Shown here piece by piece: positions 1-12,538 of a DNA stretch of 64,000 nucleotides. Every line of letters begins with the position of its first letter. Position 1 is the stretch's first letter. The notes below the pieces were generated by a model, which worked only from the letters and a program-made list of their open reading frames with translations, did not search any database and was not told where the DNA came from. A program made the translations under genes and the position numbers. The stretch comes from Corynebacterium sp. (GTDB taxonomy: Bacteria > Actinomycetota > Actinomycetes > Mycobacteriales > Mycobacteriaceae), in NCBI RefSeq assembly GCF_030532325.1, contig NZ_JAUNLS010000005.1:80250-144249 (forward strand). The letters are read 5' to 3'.

Positions 1-602
1 AACTTGCCCTGTGCCGCCGCGGCGCGCCCGGCCTTGGCCGCCTCCACGGCCGCCGGGCCGTTGACGGGGAAGTCATTCCACTCGATGCGCACCAGGCCCT
101 TGTCCACGTACTCCTTGAGCAACGTGGGCTCGGTGGCGTTGGTGTGGCGGGAGCAGAAGGGGCACTCGAAGTCGGAGAACTCAGAAATGACCACGGGGGC
201 ATCCACCGCGCCGATGGCGAAGGGGTCGTTGTCCTTGCGGCGGTGCACGGCGGTGACGTCGGTGGTGGAGCGCACGTCCTTGCCCGGGCCGAAGATCATG
301 GGGTCGCCGGAGCCGTCGGCGAACTTGGTGCCCGGGGTGGCCTGAGCCGCTGAGTTCTGCTTGGAGTCCTGCCCAGAGTCCTGGCCGGCGCCGTGCGCTG
401 CGTCCTGCGCGGGCGCGCTTGTCGAAGCCGCCTCGCCCTGCGCCGCGCTATCCTCGCCGGAGTTGCGCTCGCCGAGCAGGAGGCCGACGACGAGCGCGAG
501 CACGACGATGATCGCGAGCAGCGCCCAGACCAGCGGGTTGATGGTGGACAAGGCTGACTTTTTGGAGTCGCTGCTAATGGGCTCGTCGTATGAGATTGGC
601 AT
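1..602 (-). CDS. DsbA-like thiol-disulfide oxidoreductase, membrane-anchored (partial, C-terminus beyond the left edge)
   Basis: Read on the minus strand from ATG at 602, the protein begins MPISYDEPISSD and has one hydrophobic segment at about residues 24-44 (INPLVWALLAIIVVLALVVG). A low-complexity Ala/Gln/Ser linker follows, then a thioredoxin-like domain starting near residue 110. The redox motif FECPFC (CxxC) is visible, followed by an EWNDFPVNGPAA stretch typical of DsbA_2/Thioredoxin_4 proteins. By family, the domain would sit outside the cytoplasmic membrane and oxidise or reshuffle disulfides in secreted proteins. About 200 residues are present; the rest lies off the window. It is divergent from nothing nearby: rmlA, on the same strand, ends 62 nt upstream of its start. 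Confidence 0.85.
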   Translation of the reverse strand, partial: MPISYDEPISSDSKKSALSTINPLVWALLAIIVVLALVVGLLLGERNSGEDSAAQGEAASTSAPAQDAAHGAGQDSGQDSKQNSAAQATPGTKFADGSGDPMIFGPGKDVRSTTDVTAVHRRKDNDPFAIGAVDAPVVISEFSDFECPFCSRHTNATEPTLLKEYVDKGLVRIEWNDFPVNGPAAVEAAKAGRAAAAQGK

Positions 603-664
603 GCGACTACTCTAACGTCTTTGCCTCCGGCAGCCTACTTCGCGCAGTACCTTTAGTTGGGCCC

Positions 665-1546
665 TTAGTTGGCGGGCTGGGCGTCCTCCCGCGCGGCGGC
701 GAGCAGGTAGTCGCCGTAGCCGGATTTGAGCAGCGGCTGGGCCAGATCGTTCAACTCGGCAGCGTCGATGAATCCCTCGCGGAAGGCCGCGACCTCCGGG
801 GAGCCGATGACCGTGCCGGTGCGCTTTTGCATGACCTCCACGTAAGCGGAGGCCTCACTCATGGAGTCCACGGTGCCGGTGTCCAGCCAGACATCGCCGC
901 GCTGCATGCGCTTAACGCCCAGCTGCCCGCGGCGCAGGTACTCCTCGTTGACGGCGGTGATTTCCAGCTCCCCGCGCGCGGAGGGGGTGATGGACTTGGC
1001 AATCTCCACCACGGAGTTGTCGTAGAAGTACAGGCCCACCACCGCGTGGCTGGACTTGGGGTGGGTGGGCTTTTCCTCGATGGACAGCGCTTGGCCGTGG
1101 GCATCGAACTCTACCACGCCGTAGCGCTGCGGATCGGAGACCTCGTAGGCAAAGATGATGCCTCCCTGCGGGCTGCGGCACTCGGCCAGCGCGGTGGAGA
1201 AACCGTGGCCATCAAAGATGTTATCTCCCAGCACGAGGGCGACGTCATCCTCGCCGATGAAGTACTCGCCGATGAGGAAGGCCTGGGCCAGGCCCTCCGG
1301 CTTGGGTTGGACGGCGTAGTGGAGTTGGAGGCCGAGCTGGGAGCCATCGCCCAGCAGGCGCTGGAAAGCCGCGGAATCCTCCGGGGTGGTGATGATGAGG
1401 ATCTCCCGGATACCCGCCTGGATGAGGGTGCTCAGCGGGTAGTAGACCATGGGCTTGTCATAGATGGGCATGAGCTGCTTCGAGATGCCCTTGGTGATGG
1501 GGTAGAGGCGAGTGCCGGAGCCGCCTGCGAGGATGATGCCCTTCAT
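665..1546 (-). CDS. rmlA: Glucose-1-phosphate thymidylyltransferase
   Basis: RmlA makes dTDP-glucose from dTTP and glucose 1-phosphate, the first step to dTDP-L-rhamnose, which in mycolata supplies the rhamnose of the peptidoglycan-arabinogalactan linker. The protein (293 aa) starts [16 protein letters not shown], the nucleotidyltransferase signature. It also contains [22 protein letters not shown], the LGDNIF metal/substrate motif, and EEKP. I chose ATG 1546 because the family starts at MKG; an upstream in-frame ATG at 1564 would add six residues. It lies downstream of rmlCD on the same strand, separated by a hairpin-bearing gap of about 140 nt. Confidence 0.95.
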   Translation of the reverse strand: MKGIILAGGSGTRLYPITKGISKQLMPIYDKPMVYYPLSTLIQAGIREILIITTPEDSAAFQRLLGDGSQLGLQLHYAVQPKPEGLAQAFLIGEYFIGEDDVALVLGDNIFDGHGFSTALAECRSPQGGIIFAYEVSDPQRYGVVEFDAHGQALSIEEKPTHPKSSHAVVGLYFYDNSVVEIAKSITPSARGELEITAVNEEYLRRGQLGVKRMQRGDVWLDTGTVDSMSEASAYVEVMQKRTGTVIGSPEVAAFREGFIDAAELNDLAQPLLKSGYGDYLLAAAREDAQPAN

Positions 1547-1619
1547 GGAGGTCAAGCCTAACATTAGGCTCTGCAGCCAGCGTCACGCTGAGCCTGCCCC
1601 GAGCTTCCCATCCAACTTC

Positions 1620-1664
1620 ACACCCAGCTTCACACTGTGTGATGCTAAGTGTGAAGCTAGGTGT
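1620..1664. repeat. 16-bp inverted repeat between rmlCD and rmlA
   Basis: ACACCCAGCTTCACAC (1620-1635) and GTGTGAAGCTAGGTGT (1649-1664) are complementary at 15 of 16 positions, with a 13-nt loop. It sits just after the rmlCD stop codon and before rmlA on the transcribed strand. No U-run follows, so it is not a standard terminator. It could be an attenuating or processing hairpin, or a protein-binding palindrome. Confidence 0.6.
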
Positions 1665-1686
1665 TATGTTCGGCGAAAACTGGGTG

Positions 1687-3054
1687 TTAAGCCGGGTAAA
1701 GGCCCAGGTAGAGCGCCAGGGCGGCCCGCCAGTTCATGGGTGTGAAGCCGGTGGCCTGAATCTTGTCCAGGCTGAGTGTGGATTCCTTGGGGCGGGGTGC
1801 CTCCGGCCCGGCGATCTCGCGGTATTGCTCGGTGCTGACGGGCGTGACCTCGGAAGGATCGTGGCCCACCCCGGTGAACACGGCCATGGCAATCTCGTCG
1901 CGGCCCACCACGTCCCCGGAGTTGGAGATGTTGTAGACGCCGTACTCGGACTCGCCCTCGGTGCGCAGCAGGTGAATGATGCCCTTGGCTAGGTCCTCCG
2001 CAAAGGTGGGGCGCCCGCGCTGATCATGAATCACCTTCGGCTGCACATTCTTCGCAGCCAGCGCGCGCATGGTGCCCATGAAGTTGGGGCCGTCACCAAA
2101 GACCCACGAGGTGCGGATGACAAAGTGGCGCGGGGCTGTGCGCGCGGCGGTCTCGCCGGCGGCCTTGGAGGCGCCGTAGGCAGACAACGGGGAGGGCAGC
2201 TCCTCCTCAGTGTGGACCTCCTGGCTGCCATCAAAGATGTAATCGGAGGAGACGTGCACCAGGGTGAGGCTGTTCGCCGCGGCGATGCGCGCCAGCTGGG
2301 CGGGGGCCTCGGCGTTGACGGCCCAGGCACCGGCGCGATCCGTCTCGGCACTATTGACGTCGTTGTAGGCCGCGCAATTAATGATGGCGGAGTACTGCTT
2401 CCACGGGCGCGGGGCAGGCGAGGTCACGTCAAAGTCTGCGCGCGTGCAGAACTCCACCGGTCCCAGGCCGGCTGCGGGCAGGAGCTTCTTCAGCGCCCGG
2501 CCCAGCTGCCCGTTGGCCCCGGTGACCAGGATGCGGCGGGCGGGCATGGGAGAAACCGCAGCAAGCTGCGGGTGCGCCTTGTCCTTCTCGGAGATCTCGG
2601 TGGGCTCCAGCGGCCAGTCCACCATGCCGAGGTTCACGCAGGTGTAGGTGGCCTCCGGCGACCAATGATCGTTGACCAGGTAGGAGTAGGCGCACTCCTC
2701 GAGGGCCTGGAAGCCGTTGGCCACGCCGCGGGGCACGAAGACCGCCACGTCGGGGCGCAGCTCGTGGGTGACCAGTTGACCGTAGGTCTCAGATCCCTCG
2801 CGCAGATCGCACCACGCGCCGAAGGCCCGGCCGCTAGCCACGCTGACCAGCTTGTCCCAGGGCTCGGCGTGTAGCCCGCGGGTCACACCAGCGGCGTTGT
2901 GGGAGACGTTGTTTTGTACCGGCTGGAAGTCCGGCAGCCCAGCGGCCACCATCTTCTCGCGCTGCCAGTTCTCCTTGAACCAGCCGCGGTTATCGCCGTG
3001 CACGTCCAGCTCAACGATGAGTAGGCCCTCGATGGGGGTGGGGGTGACCTTCAT
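1687..3054 (-). CDS. rmlCD: Bifunctional dTDP-4-dehydrorhamnose 3,5-epimerase / reductase (RmlC-RmlD fusion)
   Basis: Two enzymes of dTDP-rhamnose synthesis are fused in one chain of 455 aa. Residues about 1-165 are the RmlC cupin epimerase (FKENWQREKM, QNNVSHNAAGVTRGLHAEPWDK, with the active-site His in GLHAE). Residues about 172-455 are the RmlD short-chain reductase (RILVTGANGQLGRALKK for NAD(P)H, then SSDYIFDG and YGASKAAGE with the catalytic Tyr/Lys). The same fusion is known in other corynebacteria. It starts at ATG 3054, 58 nt after the rmlB stop on the same strand, so rmlB-rmlCD-rmlA read as one unit. Confidence 0.93.
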   Translation of the reverse strand: MKVTPTPIEGLLIVELDVHGDNRGWFKENWQREKMVAAGLPDFQPVQNNVSHNAAGVTRGLHAEPWDKLVSVASGRAFGAWCDLREGSETYGQLVTHELRPDVAVFVPRGVANGFQALEECAYSYLVNDHWSPEATYTCVNLGMVDWPLEPTEISEKDKAHPQLAAVSPMPARRILVTGANGQLGRALKKLLPAAGLGPVEFCTRADFDVTSPAPRPWKQYSAIINCAAYNDVNSAETDRAGAWAVNAEAPAQLARIAAANSLTLVHVSSDYIFDGSQEVHTEEELPSPLSAYGASKAAGETAARTAPRHFVIRTSWVFGDGPNFMGTMRALAAKNVQPKVIHDQRGRPTFAEDLAKGIIHLLRTEGESEYGVYNISNSGDVVGRDEIAMAVFTGVGHDPSEVTPVSTEQYREIAGPEAPRPKESTLSLDKIQATGFTPMNWRAALALYLGLYPA

Positions 3055-3112
3055 GGAGTCTTCTTTCTACCTCTGCTTGGTCCTATTCTGACTGGTCTTT
3101 TGCAGCCTGGTG

Positions 3113-5562
<2,450 letters not shown>

Positions 5563-5623
5563 AATGGCTGCGATCCTACCGCCCGTGGTTGAGGGGGTGG
5601 AGTTGACCCTCAGGCCGTGACTC

Positions 5624-6703
5624 TTAGATACCCAGTGCCTTCTGGAATACCGGCCAGGACTTCTCCAGATCCTCGCGCCAGCCCGGCCAGGAGTGGGTGC
5701 CGACGTTGCGGAAGTTGTAGGTGGCCGGGATGCCTTGCTTATCCAGCTTGGCCTTGAGGTGGTGAGTGCAGTTATTCACCGCTGCCTCGATGATGCCGCC
5801 CTCGACCTGCAGCTGGGCGGAACCGATGTAGGCCGCGGCCGGGTTCATACCCTTGTTGATGTAGTAGGAGGGGGTGTCCTGCTCGCCGGCTAGGCCGGAG
5901 GCAGACGAGATGTACAGCGCGGTGCCGCGCAGCTTCTCGGAGTTGAGCAGGGCGTCGTTGTAGTAGTTATTCTTCGAGCCCTGCGGGCCCCACATCTGTT
6001 CCGGCTGGGCGCCGCCGCGGTTCACGGTCAGGCGCATGAACTGGTACTCCAGCGGGGAGGAGGTGGCGGCGCAGCCGGCGTAGGAACCGACGGCGTCATA
6101 AAAGCCCTGGTGGTGCTGGGCAAAAAGCAGCGAGGAGGTGGCGGACATGGACATGCCGGCCACGGCGCGCTTATCGCTGGCCTGCAGGCGCTGCTCCAGC
6201 GGCCCCGGCAGCTCCTTGGTGAGGAAGGTCTCCCACTTCTGCGGGCCCTTGAGGTAGGTGCCGTTGGGGGCCTGTTCCCAGTCGGTGAAGTAGGAGAAAG
6301 CGCCGGACTGTGGGATCACCACGTTGACGTTCTTCTCGGAATAGAAGTCAACAACGTTGGACAGGGCCACCCAGTCAGAGTTCTGCTCCGCGGAACCCGC
6401 GCCATTGAGCAGGTAGATGGTGGGGCGGTTGGGGTCCTTGGCCGGGATGACGGCCAGGGGAACAACGCGTCCATCCATGGCGGGGGAGGTGGCCTGCAGC
6501 TTGAGCACGCGCGGGTCATCCTTGTAGGTGGTGTACCACTTCTGGGCGGCGACCTCCTCGGTGGGCTGCAGATCGGAAATCTCAGACAGTGGGGTGTTGC
6601 CTGCGACCTGCTGCGGGGTGACTGGTGCGGCGCTGGCTGCGGGTGCCAACAGCGCGGAGGCTGCGATGACACCTGCGGCGAGCACAGAGCTGAAACGCTT
6701 CAT
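5624..6703 (-). CDS. cmt: Trehalose corynomycolyltransferase (antigen 85-type esterase)
   Basis: A secreted alpha/beta hydrolase of 359 aa that transfers corynomycolates between trehalose carriers and acceptors in the outer envelope. It has a signal peptide (MKRFSSVLAAGVIAASALLAPAASA). The nucleophile elbow is AVAGMSMSATSS (Ser near residue 184), and the catalytic His lies in VGTHSWPGW near the C-terminus. The WETFLTKELPGPLEQRL helix is shared with its neighbour. It lies 36 nt downstream of the second mycolyltransferase, same strand, so the two form a tandem pair. Which of Cmt1-Cmt5 it matches cannot be decided by eye. Confidence 0.92.
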   Translation of the reverse strand: MKRFSSVLAAGVIAASALLAPAASAAPVTPQQVAGNTPLSEISDLQPTEEVAAQKWYTTYKDDPRVLKLQATSPAMDGRVVPLAVIPAKDPNRPTIYLLNGAGSAEQNSDWVALSNVVDFYSEKNVNVVIPQSGAFSYFTDWEQAPNGTYLKGPQKWETFLTKELPGPLEQRLQASDKRAVAGMSMSATSSLLFAQHHQGFYDAVGSYAGCAATSSPLEYQFMRLTVNRGGAQPEQMWGPQGSKNNYYNDALLNSEKLRGTALYISSASGLAGEQDTPSYYINKGMNPAAAYIGSAQLQVEGGIIEAAVNNCTHHLKAKLDKQGIPATYNFRNVGTHSWPGWREDLEKSWPVFQKALGI

Positions 6704-6739
6704 TGACTTCTTTCTACGAAATGCGTGGACTGGATTATC

Positions 6740-8290
6740 TTACTGCGCTGCTGCGGCAGTGTCCTCATCCCTGGTGACGTTGCCCTCAGGCTGATCCGGG
6801 GTGGCCGGCTTGATGGGCTCTGCCGGCGGGTTGACGGTGCTAGGGTCAACGGAATCCGCCGGGTGCAGGCCCTCCGGCGTGGCCTTGTCCGCGGTGATCA
6901 GATCAGCGTCAGCGGTCTTGTCCGTGTTCTCGCTCTCGGGAGCTTCCGGCTCAATGACCTCGCTGCCCGGGGTGCCGGCCTCGAATTCAGCGGCCTCTTC
7001 CGGTGCGGCCTCGGCCTTGGCAAAGGCGCGCTCCAGGGTGGGCCAGGACTTGGAAATGTCCTCGATCCAGCCCGGCCAGGAGTGGGTGCCGGTGGCGCGG
7101 AAGTTCCAGTCTGCCTTCACGCCCTCGTGGTCCATCTTGGCCTTGAGGTCGTGGGTGCAGGAGCTCACGGCGGCCTCGATGACGCCGCCCTCGACGACGG
7201 TGGTGGAGGAGCCCTGGAAGGCGGCCTGCGGGCTGACTCCCTGCCGCAGGCGGTAGGAGAAGGTGTCCGTCATGCCAGCCAGGCCGGAGCCTGCGGAGAC
7301 GTAGACCTCAGAGTTGCCCATGTTGTTCTTGGTGGCGTTGATGAGGCCGTCATTGTAGCGGTTGTACTCGCCGCCCTTTGGTCCCCACATCTGCTCGGTG
7401 GTGCCGCCGCCGCGGGAGACGGTCTGCTCTGCAAAGAAGTTGGGGAAGGGATAGGAGGTCGCGGCGCAACCGGCGTAGGACGCAATGGCGTCGTAGAAGT
7501 TCGGATTGTGCTGGGCCAACACCAAGGCGGAGGTTGCGGCCATGGACATGCCGCCGATGGCGCGCTTTCCGTTGGCACCGATGTGCTCCTCCAGCGGTCC
7601 CGGCAGCTCCTTGGTGAGGAAGGTCTCCCACTTCTGCGGGCCCTTGAGGTAGCCGGAGTCCGGGGACTCTACCCAGTCGGTGTAGTAGGTGAAGGCACCC
7701 TCCTGCGGGATGATGAGGTTGACGTTGCGGTCACGGTAGAACTCGTCGAGCTCCTGGATTCCCTCCGTGGAGGGATCGACGTCCTTACCGCTGGTGGAGA
7801 CGATCCAGTCCATGCCCTGGTCCGCGCCGCCTGCGCCGTTGAGCAGGTAGTAGGTGGGGCTGTTGGGCTCCTTGGCCGGGACGTAGGCCAGCGGAATCTT
7901 GCGGCCTTCCATGGCCGGGGAGGAGGCCCACAGGCCCTTGATGTTCTGGCGGTAATCGGGGTACTTGAAAACGAAGAACAGCCACTTGTACTTTTCGGGC
8001 AGCCCCTTCACGGTGAGCAGGTAGCGGCCGTCCTTGCCGTCATAGGTCACGTTTTTGCCGATGGAGTCCTCGTACTCTGCCTTGCTCGGTGGCTGCACGC
8101 CGTTCTTGTCCGCGACGAGGTACTGCTCCAGGACATCGTAGATATCCATCTCGGTGATCTGGGACGGGGTGGCGTCACCGGCAATCTGATCCGGGGTGAC
8201 CGGGGACGCCGATGCGGCGGGGGCAACCACGGAACCGAGTGCGATGGCGGTTGCTGCTGCGAGAGTAGCGAGAGAGCGCGCAGTCTTCAT
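6740..8290 (-). CDS. cmt: Corynomycolyltransferase with an acidic C-terminal extension
   Basis: A secreted mycolyltransferase (516 aa) with a signal peptide MKTARSLATLAAATAIALG ending near APAASA. The nucleophile motif is AIGGMSMAATSALV (Ser near 246) and the His motif is ATGTHSWPGW. After the catalytic domain (to about residue 420) comes a low-complexity tail of about 95 residues rich in Glu, Ala, Pro and Asp, with no LGFP repeats or sortase signal. An insert of about 70 residues after the N-terminus (DIYDVLEQYLVADKNGVQ...) is absent from the shorter neighbour. Tandem duplication followed by divergence is the likely origin. The gene is read toward the 359-aa paralogue. Confidence 0.92.
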   Translation of the reverse strand: MKTARSLATLAAATAIALGSVVAPAASASPVTPDQIAGDATPSQITEMDIYDVLEQYLVADKNGVQPPSKAEYEDSIGKNVTYDGKDGRYLLTVKGLPEKYKWLFFVFKYPDYRQNIKGLWASSPAMEGRKIPLAYVPAKEPNSPTYYLLNGAGGADQGMDWIVSTSGKDVDPSTEGIQELDEFYRDRNVNLIIPQEGAFTYYTDWVESPDSGYLKGPQKWETFLTKELPGPLEEHIGANGKRAIGGMSMAATSALVLAQHNPNFYDAIASYAGCAATSYPFPNFFAEQTVSRGGGTTEQMWGPKGGEYNRYNDGLINATKNNMGNSEVYVSAGSGLAGMTDTFSYRLRQGVSPQAAFQGSSTTVVEGGVIEAAVSSCTHDLKAKMDHEGVKADWNFRATGTHSWPGWIEDISKSWPTLERAFAKAEAAPEEAAEFEAGTPGSEVIEPEAPESENTDKTADADLITADKATPEGLHPADSVDPSTVNPPAEPIKPATPDQPEGNVTRDEDTAAAAQ

Positions 8291-8632
8291 GAAGTTTCGC
8301 TTTCTGTGAAATGGGCAGAATGTGAATGCTTAGGCCTTGCGCAGACTATCGTTGCCTATCCCACCCCCGTTAGCACGTCCCCGCGGGTAGGGGTAGCGCC
8401 CTGAAGGTGGGGCAACGGTCAGCGTCCGCGCAATCGCGCACAGCTCTGGGTAAAGCTATGGACGGGAACCAATGCTACAAGTAAATCAAAGTTGCTGTTG
8501 TTGCGACAGTGGTTTTTATGTCATAATTTTTCCGCCGGAAGCGTGGGAACGAGTAACGCCTTCTCACAGTTTCCCGTTAGTACTTGTGCATACCGGCGAG
8601 AAGTAACACCCCTAAAAAGAAAGAGAAGCACT
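8291..8632. other. Intergenic region between divergent mycolyltransferase and small-peptide genes
   Basis: This 342-nt gap must hold promoters for both directions. On the plus strand, TTGTTG (8498) and CATAAT (8522) with 18 nt spacing are a fair promoter for the 36-aa gene. A C-rich/G-rich stretch at 8360-8425 contains several GGGG/CCCC tracts that could be RamA-like sites, but I cannot assign any. No further gene is seen. Confidence 0.5.
8498..8527 (+). promoter_or_regulatory. Candidate promoter of the 36-aa peptide gene
   Basis: TTGTTG at 8498-8503 and CATAAT at 8522-8527, 18 nt apart, in a locally A/T-rich stretch. A start near 8533 would give a leader of about 100 nt before the ATG at 8633. 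Confidence 0.4.
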
Positions 8633-8743
8633 ATGAACGCTTTCGACACCATTTTGGTCTCCATCAACCAGGTCCTCGGCGAGTGGATCCACGCCGGTTC
8701 CTCTATGTCCTCCGTGGCTGCTCTGAACATGGGGCTGTTCTAA
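8633..8743 (+). CDS. 36-aa small protein, candidate mycomembrane (porin-like, O-mycoloylated) peptide
   Basis: ATG 8633 opens a 36-codon frame, MNAFDTILVSINQVLGEWIH followed by AGSSMSSVAALNMGLF. A purine-rich AAGAGAAG precedes it and it ends just before a strong terminator, so it stands alone as a transcription unit. There is no cleavable signal. The first 20 residues can form an amphipathic helix, and the second half carries two Ser-Ser pairs. PorA/PorH and related corynebacterial outer-membrane peptides are also tiny, lack signal peptides and are mycoloylated on Ser. Together with the mycolyltransferase neighbours this suggests a similar role. I see no clear sequence match to PorA or PorH, so function is an inference; the gene call itself is firmer. 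Confidence 0.65.
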   Translation: MNAFDTILVSINQVLGEWIHAGSSMSSVAALNMGLF

Positions 8744-8784
8744 GCCTATTTCTCTCTGGCCCCTGCGGGGCCTAGACCCGAGCA

Positions 8785-8819
8785 CCCTCGCCCGTGGCGG
8801 CGAGGGAATTTTCGTTTTT
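8785..8819 (+). terminator. Rho-independent terminator of the 36-aa gene
   Basis: CCCTCGCC (8785-8792) and GGCGAGGG (8799-8806) form a perfect 8-bp stem with a 6-nt loop, followed by AATTTTCGTTTTT. Confidence 0.88.
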
Positions 8820-8931
8820 CCGGGCCAAATCCGCCCAGTGGTGCGCGGCTGGGGCGTGGCCGCCCTGAGGGCTCCGCCCTATCTGCGGGGGGAGTAAGAC
8901 AGGAATCACGAAGTTACGTATCCTTGTCACC

Positions 8932-10344
<1,413 letters not shown>

Positions 10345-10385
10345 GAGGAAGACAAAGACACGAGAGCCTGGCTCTCTTCACAAAA

Positions 10386-10426
10386 GGAGGGGCGCCCACC
10401 GCAATGGTGGGCGCCCCTCCTTGGTT
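10386..10426. terminator. Strong, probably bidirectional terminator between lpd and a minus-strand unit
   Basis: A perfect 15-bp stem: GGAGGGGCGCCCACC (10386-10400) pairs with 10406-10420 around the loop GCAAT, preceded by AAAA and followed by TTGGTT. It separates lpd (+) from the converging small genes at 10484 and 10693 (-). Confidence 0.88.
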
Positions 10427-10483
10427 ACGAACCCTGGCTATGAACACCACAAGTCAGGGAACGGGATCACACTCGGGCTCGTA

Positions 10484-10642
10484 CTACGATGAAATCTTGC
10501 TTGGTCTGTCTGAATTAGCCATCTGGCGAACCCGCTCCGTGATCCGCACAGTGGCCTTTCCTTCCCGTTCGCGTTTCACGAGAAGCTTGGCAGCCTCTAC
10601 CTGACCCCGGGAGTATTTGGGCGTGGATTGCCGTGCACTCAT
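10484..10642 (-). CDS. 52-aa basic hypothetical protein
   Basis: A short minus-strand gene starting MSARQSTPKYSRGQVEAAKL and ending DRPSKISS. A GGAGG Shine-Dalgarno sequence lies about 8 nt upstream of ATG 10642. It is rich in Arg/Lys and likely helical, with no recognisable domain. It follows the membrane protein gene at 10693-11004 with a 50-nt gap on the same strand, and its 3' end points at the lpd terminator. The good ribosome site and the position support a real gene; function is unknown. Confidence 0.6.
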   Translation of the reverse strand: MSARQSTPKYSRGQVEAAKLLVKREREGKATVRITERVRQMANSDRPSKISS

Positions 10643-10692
10643 TTACTTCCACCTCCACTTTGATTGTCCTGAACAGTGTAGTCTTGTCCCCG

Positions 10693-11004
10693 CTATTTGT
10701 CTTCGACCTCGTTGGGTGAGGAATTAATGATGCTTGAGAGGATGGCATCGATTAGTCGCTGGTCTTCGTAGACGAGGTGTGTTGCATCATCTAGTGCGTC
10801 AAGCGCTTGAACCCCAAGACTCACCTTGCCTTGGGCGACTAAATCTACGGCCCACCTTAGGTTGCGATGCCATTCCTCGCTTCGGCTGCGCTCGCGGTCA
10901 TGTGATTGTTGTTTGCGTTGTAGAAAGTAGGTACCTGCCTGCGTGACAATAGCGACAGAGAGTGCCAAGACAATTGCAGCCCACGCAGGCATACTCGCTC
11001 CCAT
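10693..11004 (-). CDS. Small single-pass membrane protein of unknown function
   Basis: The 103-aa product starts MGASMPAWAAIVLALSVAIV, giving one N-terminal transmembrane helix (about residues 8-24). A cytoplasmic helical domain follows (QRKQQSHDRERSRSEEWHRNLRWAVDLVAQGKVSLG...). I chose ATG 11004 because a run of G residues just upstream can serve as ribosome site; in-frame ATG 11055 would add 17 residues that break the usual N-in topology. Base use is less G/C-rich than in lpd or sdh. It is paired with the 52-aa gene downstream, probably as a two-gene unit. I do not recognise the family. Confidence 0.65.
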   Translation of the reverse strand: MGASMPAWAAIVLALSVAIVTQAGTYFLQRKQQSHDRERSRSEEWHRNLRWAVDLVAQGKVSLGVQALDALDDATHLVYEDQRLIDAILSSIINSSPNEVEDK

Positions 11005-11131
11005 AAATCCCCCCCCTGGGTTTGTTGCTCCTAGAGCGTACTCGGGCTCGAGCATACACAGTCTGGTGTGCTGGGACTTGTTGGGGCTTGTCAGCGAGGT
11101 GCGTCTGCTGGGAACGTGCAGTGCCGGAGGG

Positions 11132-12538
11132 TTAGTAGGGGGCCACGGCGGAGCGGTGGGCGTCGATAGTCAGCGTCTCGTTGATGGCGGGGAAGGCGCG
11201 CTGCGCGCAGTTGGTGCGTGGGCAGGTGCGGCAGCCGGCGCCGATGGGCGTGGCCGCGGACATGTCGCCCAAGTCCAGGCCTTCGGCGTAGACGGTGCGG
11301 TCCGCGTGGCGGGCCTCGCAGCCCAGGCCGATGGCGAAGAGCTTGTTGGTGTCGTTGTAGCGGCCCTGATGGTGCTGCACGGCGCGTGAAATCCACAGGT
11401 AGTTGCGCCCGTCGGGCATCTGCGCGAGCTGGCGGCAGATCACGCCGGGTCGGGAGAAGGTCTCATAGACGTTCCACAGCGGGCAGGTGCCGCCGGAATT
11501 GGAAAAGTGCACGCCGGTGGCTGACTGGCGCTTGGACATGTTGCCGGCGCGGTCCACACGCACAAAGGTGAAGGGGATGCCGCGCTTGTTGGGGCGCTGC
11601 AACGTCGACAAGCGCGAGGCAACCGTCTCATAGCCCACGCCGAAGACCTGGCAGAGGTATTCCACGTCGTAGCCGGATTTCTCGGCCTCAGCGTGCATCA
11701 TGGTGTAGGGCATGAGCGTGGCCGCTGCGTAGTAGCTGGCGATGCCGCGCCGGGCCAGGTTGCGCGAGGCCTCGGAGGTGAAGGGTTCCTCGGCGACGAG
11801 CTCGTTGATGGGCTCGCTGGCCTCCAGGAAGCTGAGCTCGGCGGCCATGCGGAAGGCGCGCTGGCCCACGCCCAGCCGGCTGGCCAGGTGCAGGGTGCCG
11901 GTCGCGGCGTCGAAGCGGTGCAGGGTGCCGTCCATCTGCGAGGTGGTGGTGACGGTGACGTTGTGGCGGTGAGCTAGGCGCTCGGTAAGGGCCCGCTCGG
12001 TCTCCCGGATGCGGAAGGAAGAGACGTCCAGCTCGCCGGCGAGCCTCTCGGCGTGAAGGTCGAGGTCGTTGAGGTAGTTCTGGCGAGCGTAGAAGAAATC
12101 GCGCACCTCGTCGTGCGGCATGGACAGCGCCTGGGCGCCGTCGGTTCGGCGGTTATCGGTGGCCAGGGAGAGCTTGTCGCGCACGTTGCGGTAGCGGCGG
12201 TGGATGTCTACCAGGGTGCGCGCCACGGTGGGGTGGTTGTACACCAGCTCGGAGAGCTCTTGCAGCTCGACGGGGGAGGGGCAGAGCTCCTTGTCCTGGA
12301 TGACGTCTTGGATCTCGGCGAGGAGGCGGGAGTCATCGTCACGGGAGAAGAAGGTGGCATCGACGCCAAAGACCTCTGTAATGCGCAGCAGCACGGGAAC
12401 GGTGAGCGGGCGGACATCGTGCTCAATCTGGTTGACATAGCTTGCGGAAAGTCCCAGCGTGGCGGCCAGAGACGCTTGGCTCAAGTCGCGTTCGCGGCGC
12501 AGTTGGCGCAGGCGCGAACCCACGTACGTCTTACTCAT
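11132..12538 (-). CDS. ramB: XRE-family regulator of acetate metabolism RamB
   Basis: The 468-aa protein has an N-terminal Cro/C1 helix-turn-helix (residues about 5-60: [32 protein letters not shown]), a central IrrE/ImmA-like region without an intact HExxH, and a C-terminal Cys-containing ScfR/MsbR-type domain ([33 protein letters not shown]). This is the RamB/short-chain-fatty-acyl regulator architecture. In C. glutamicum RamB represses acetate and glyoxylate genes and lies between lpd and sdh, as here. The start ATG 12538 fits the family; TAACGT lies 7 nt upstream (12546-12551), so the mRNA is likely leaderless. TGCAAA-like motifs upstream suggest autoregulation. Confidence 0.92.
   Translation of the reverse strand: MSKTYVGSRLRQLRRERDLSQASLAATLGLSASYVNQIEHDVRPLTVPVLLRITEVFGVDATFFSRDDDSRLLAEIQDVIQDKELCPSPVELQELSELVYNHPTVARTLVDIHRRYRNVRDKLSLATDNRRTDGAQALSMPHDEVRDFFYARQNYLNDLDLHAERLAGELDVSSFRIRETERALTERLAHRHNVTVTTTSQMDGTLHRFDAATGTLHLASRLGVGQRAFRMAAELSFLEASEPINELVAEEPFTSEASRNLARRGIASYYAAATLMPYTMMHAEAEKSGYDVEYLCQVFGVGYETVASRLSTLQRPNKRGIPFTFVRVDRAGNMSKRQSATGVHFSNSGGTCPLWNVYETFSRPGVICRQLAQMPDGRNYLWISRAVQHHQGRYNDTNKLFAIGLGCEARHADRTVYAEGLDLGDMSAATPIGAGCRTCPRTNCAQRAFPAINETLTIDAHRSAVAPY

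Noticed and set aside
590-1561. Long plus-strand frame opposite rmlA
   Set aside because: It is the antisense shadow of rmlA, with Gly/Val/Leu-rich composition typical of reverse frames in G/C-rich genes.
6725-8404. 559-codon plus-strand frame opposite the mycolyltransferase
   Set aside because: Antisense to a gene with clear catalytic motifs; no homology-like pattern of its own.
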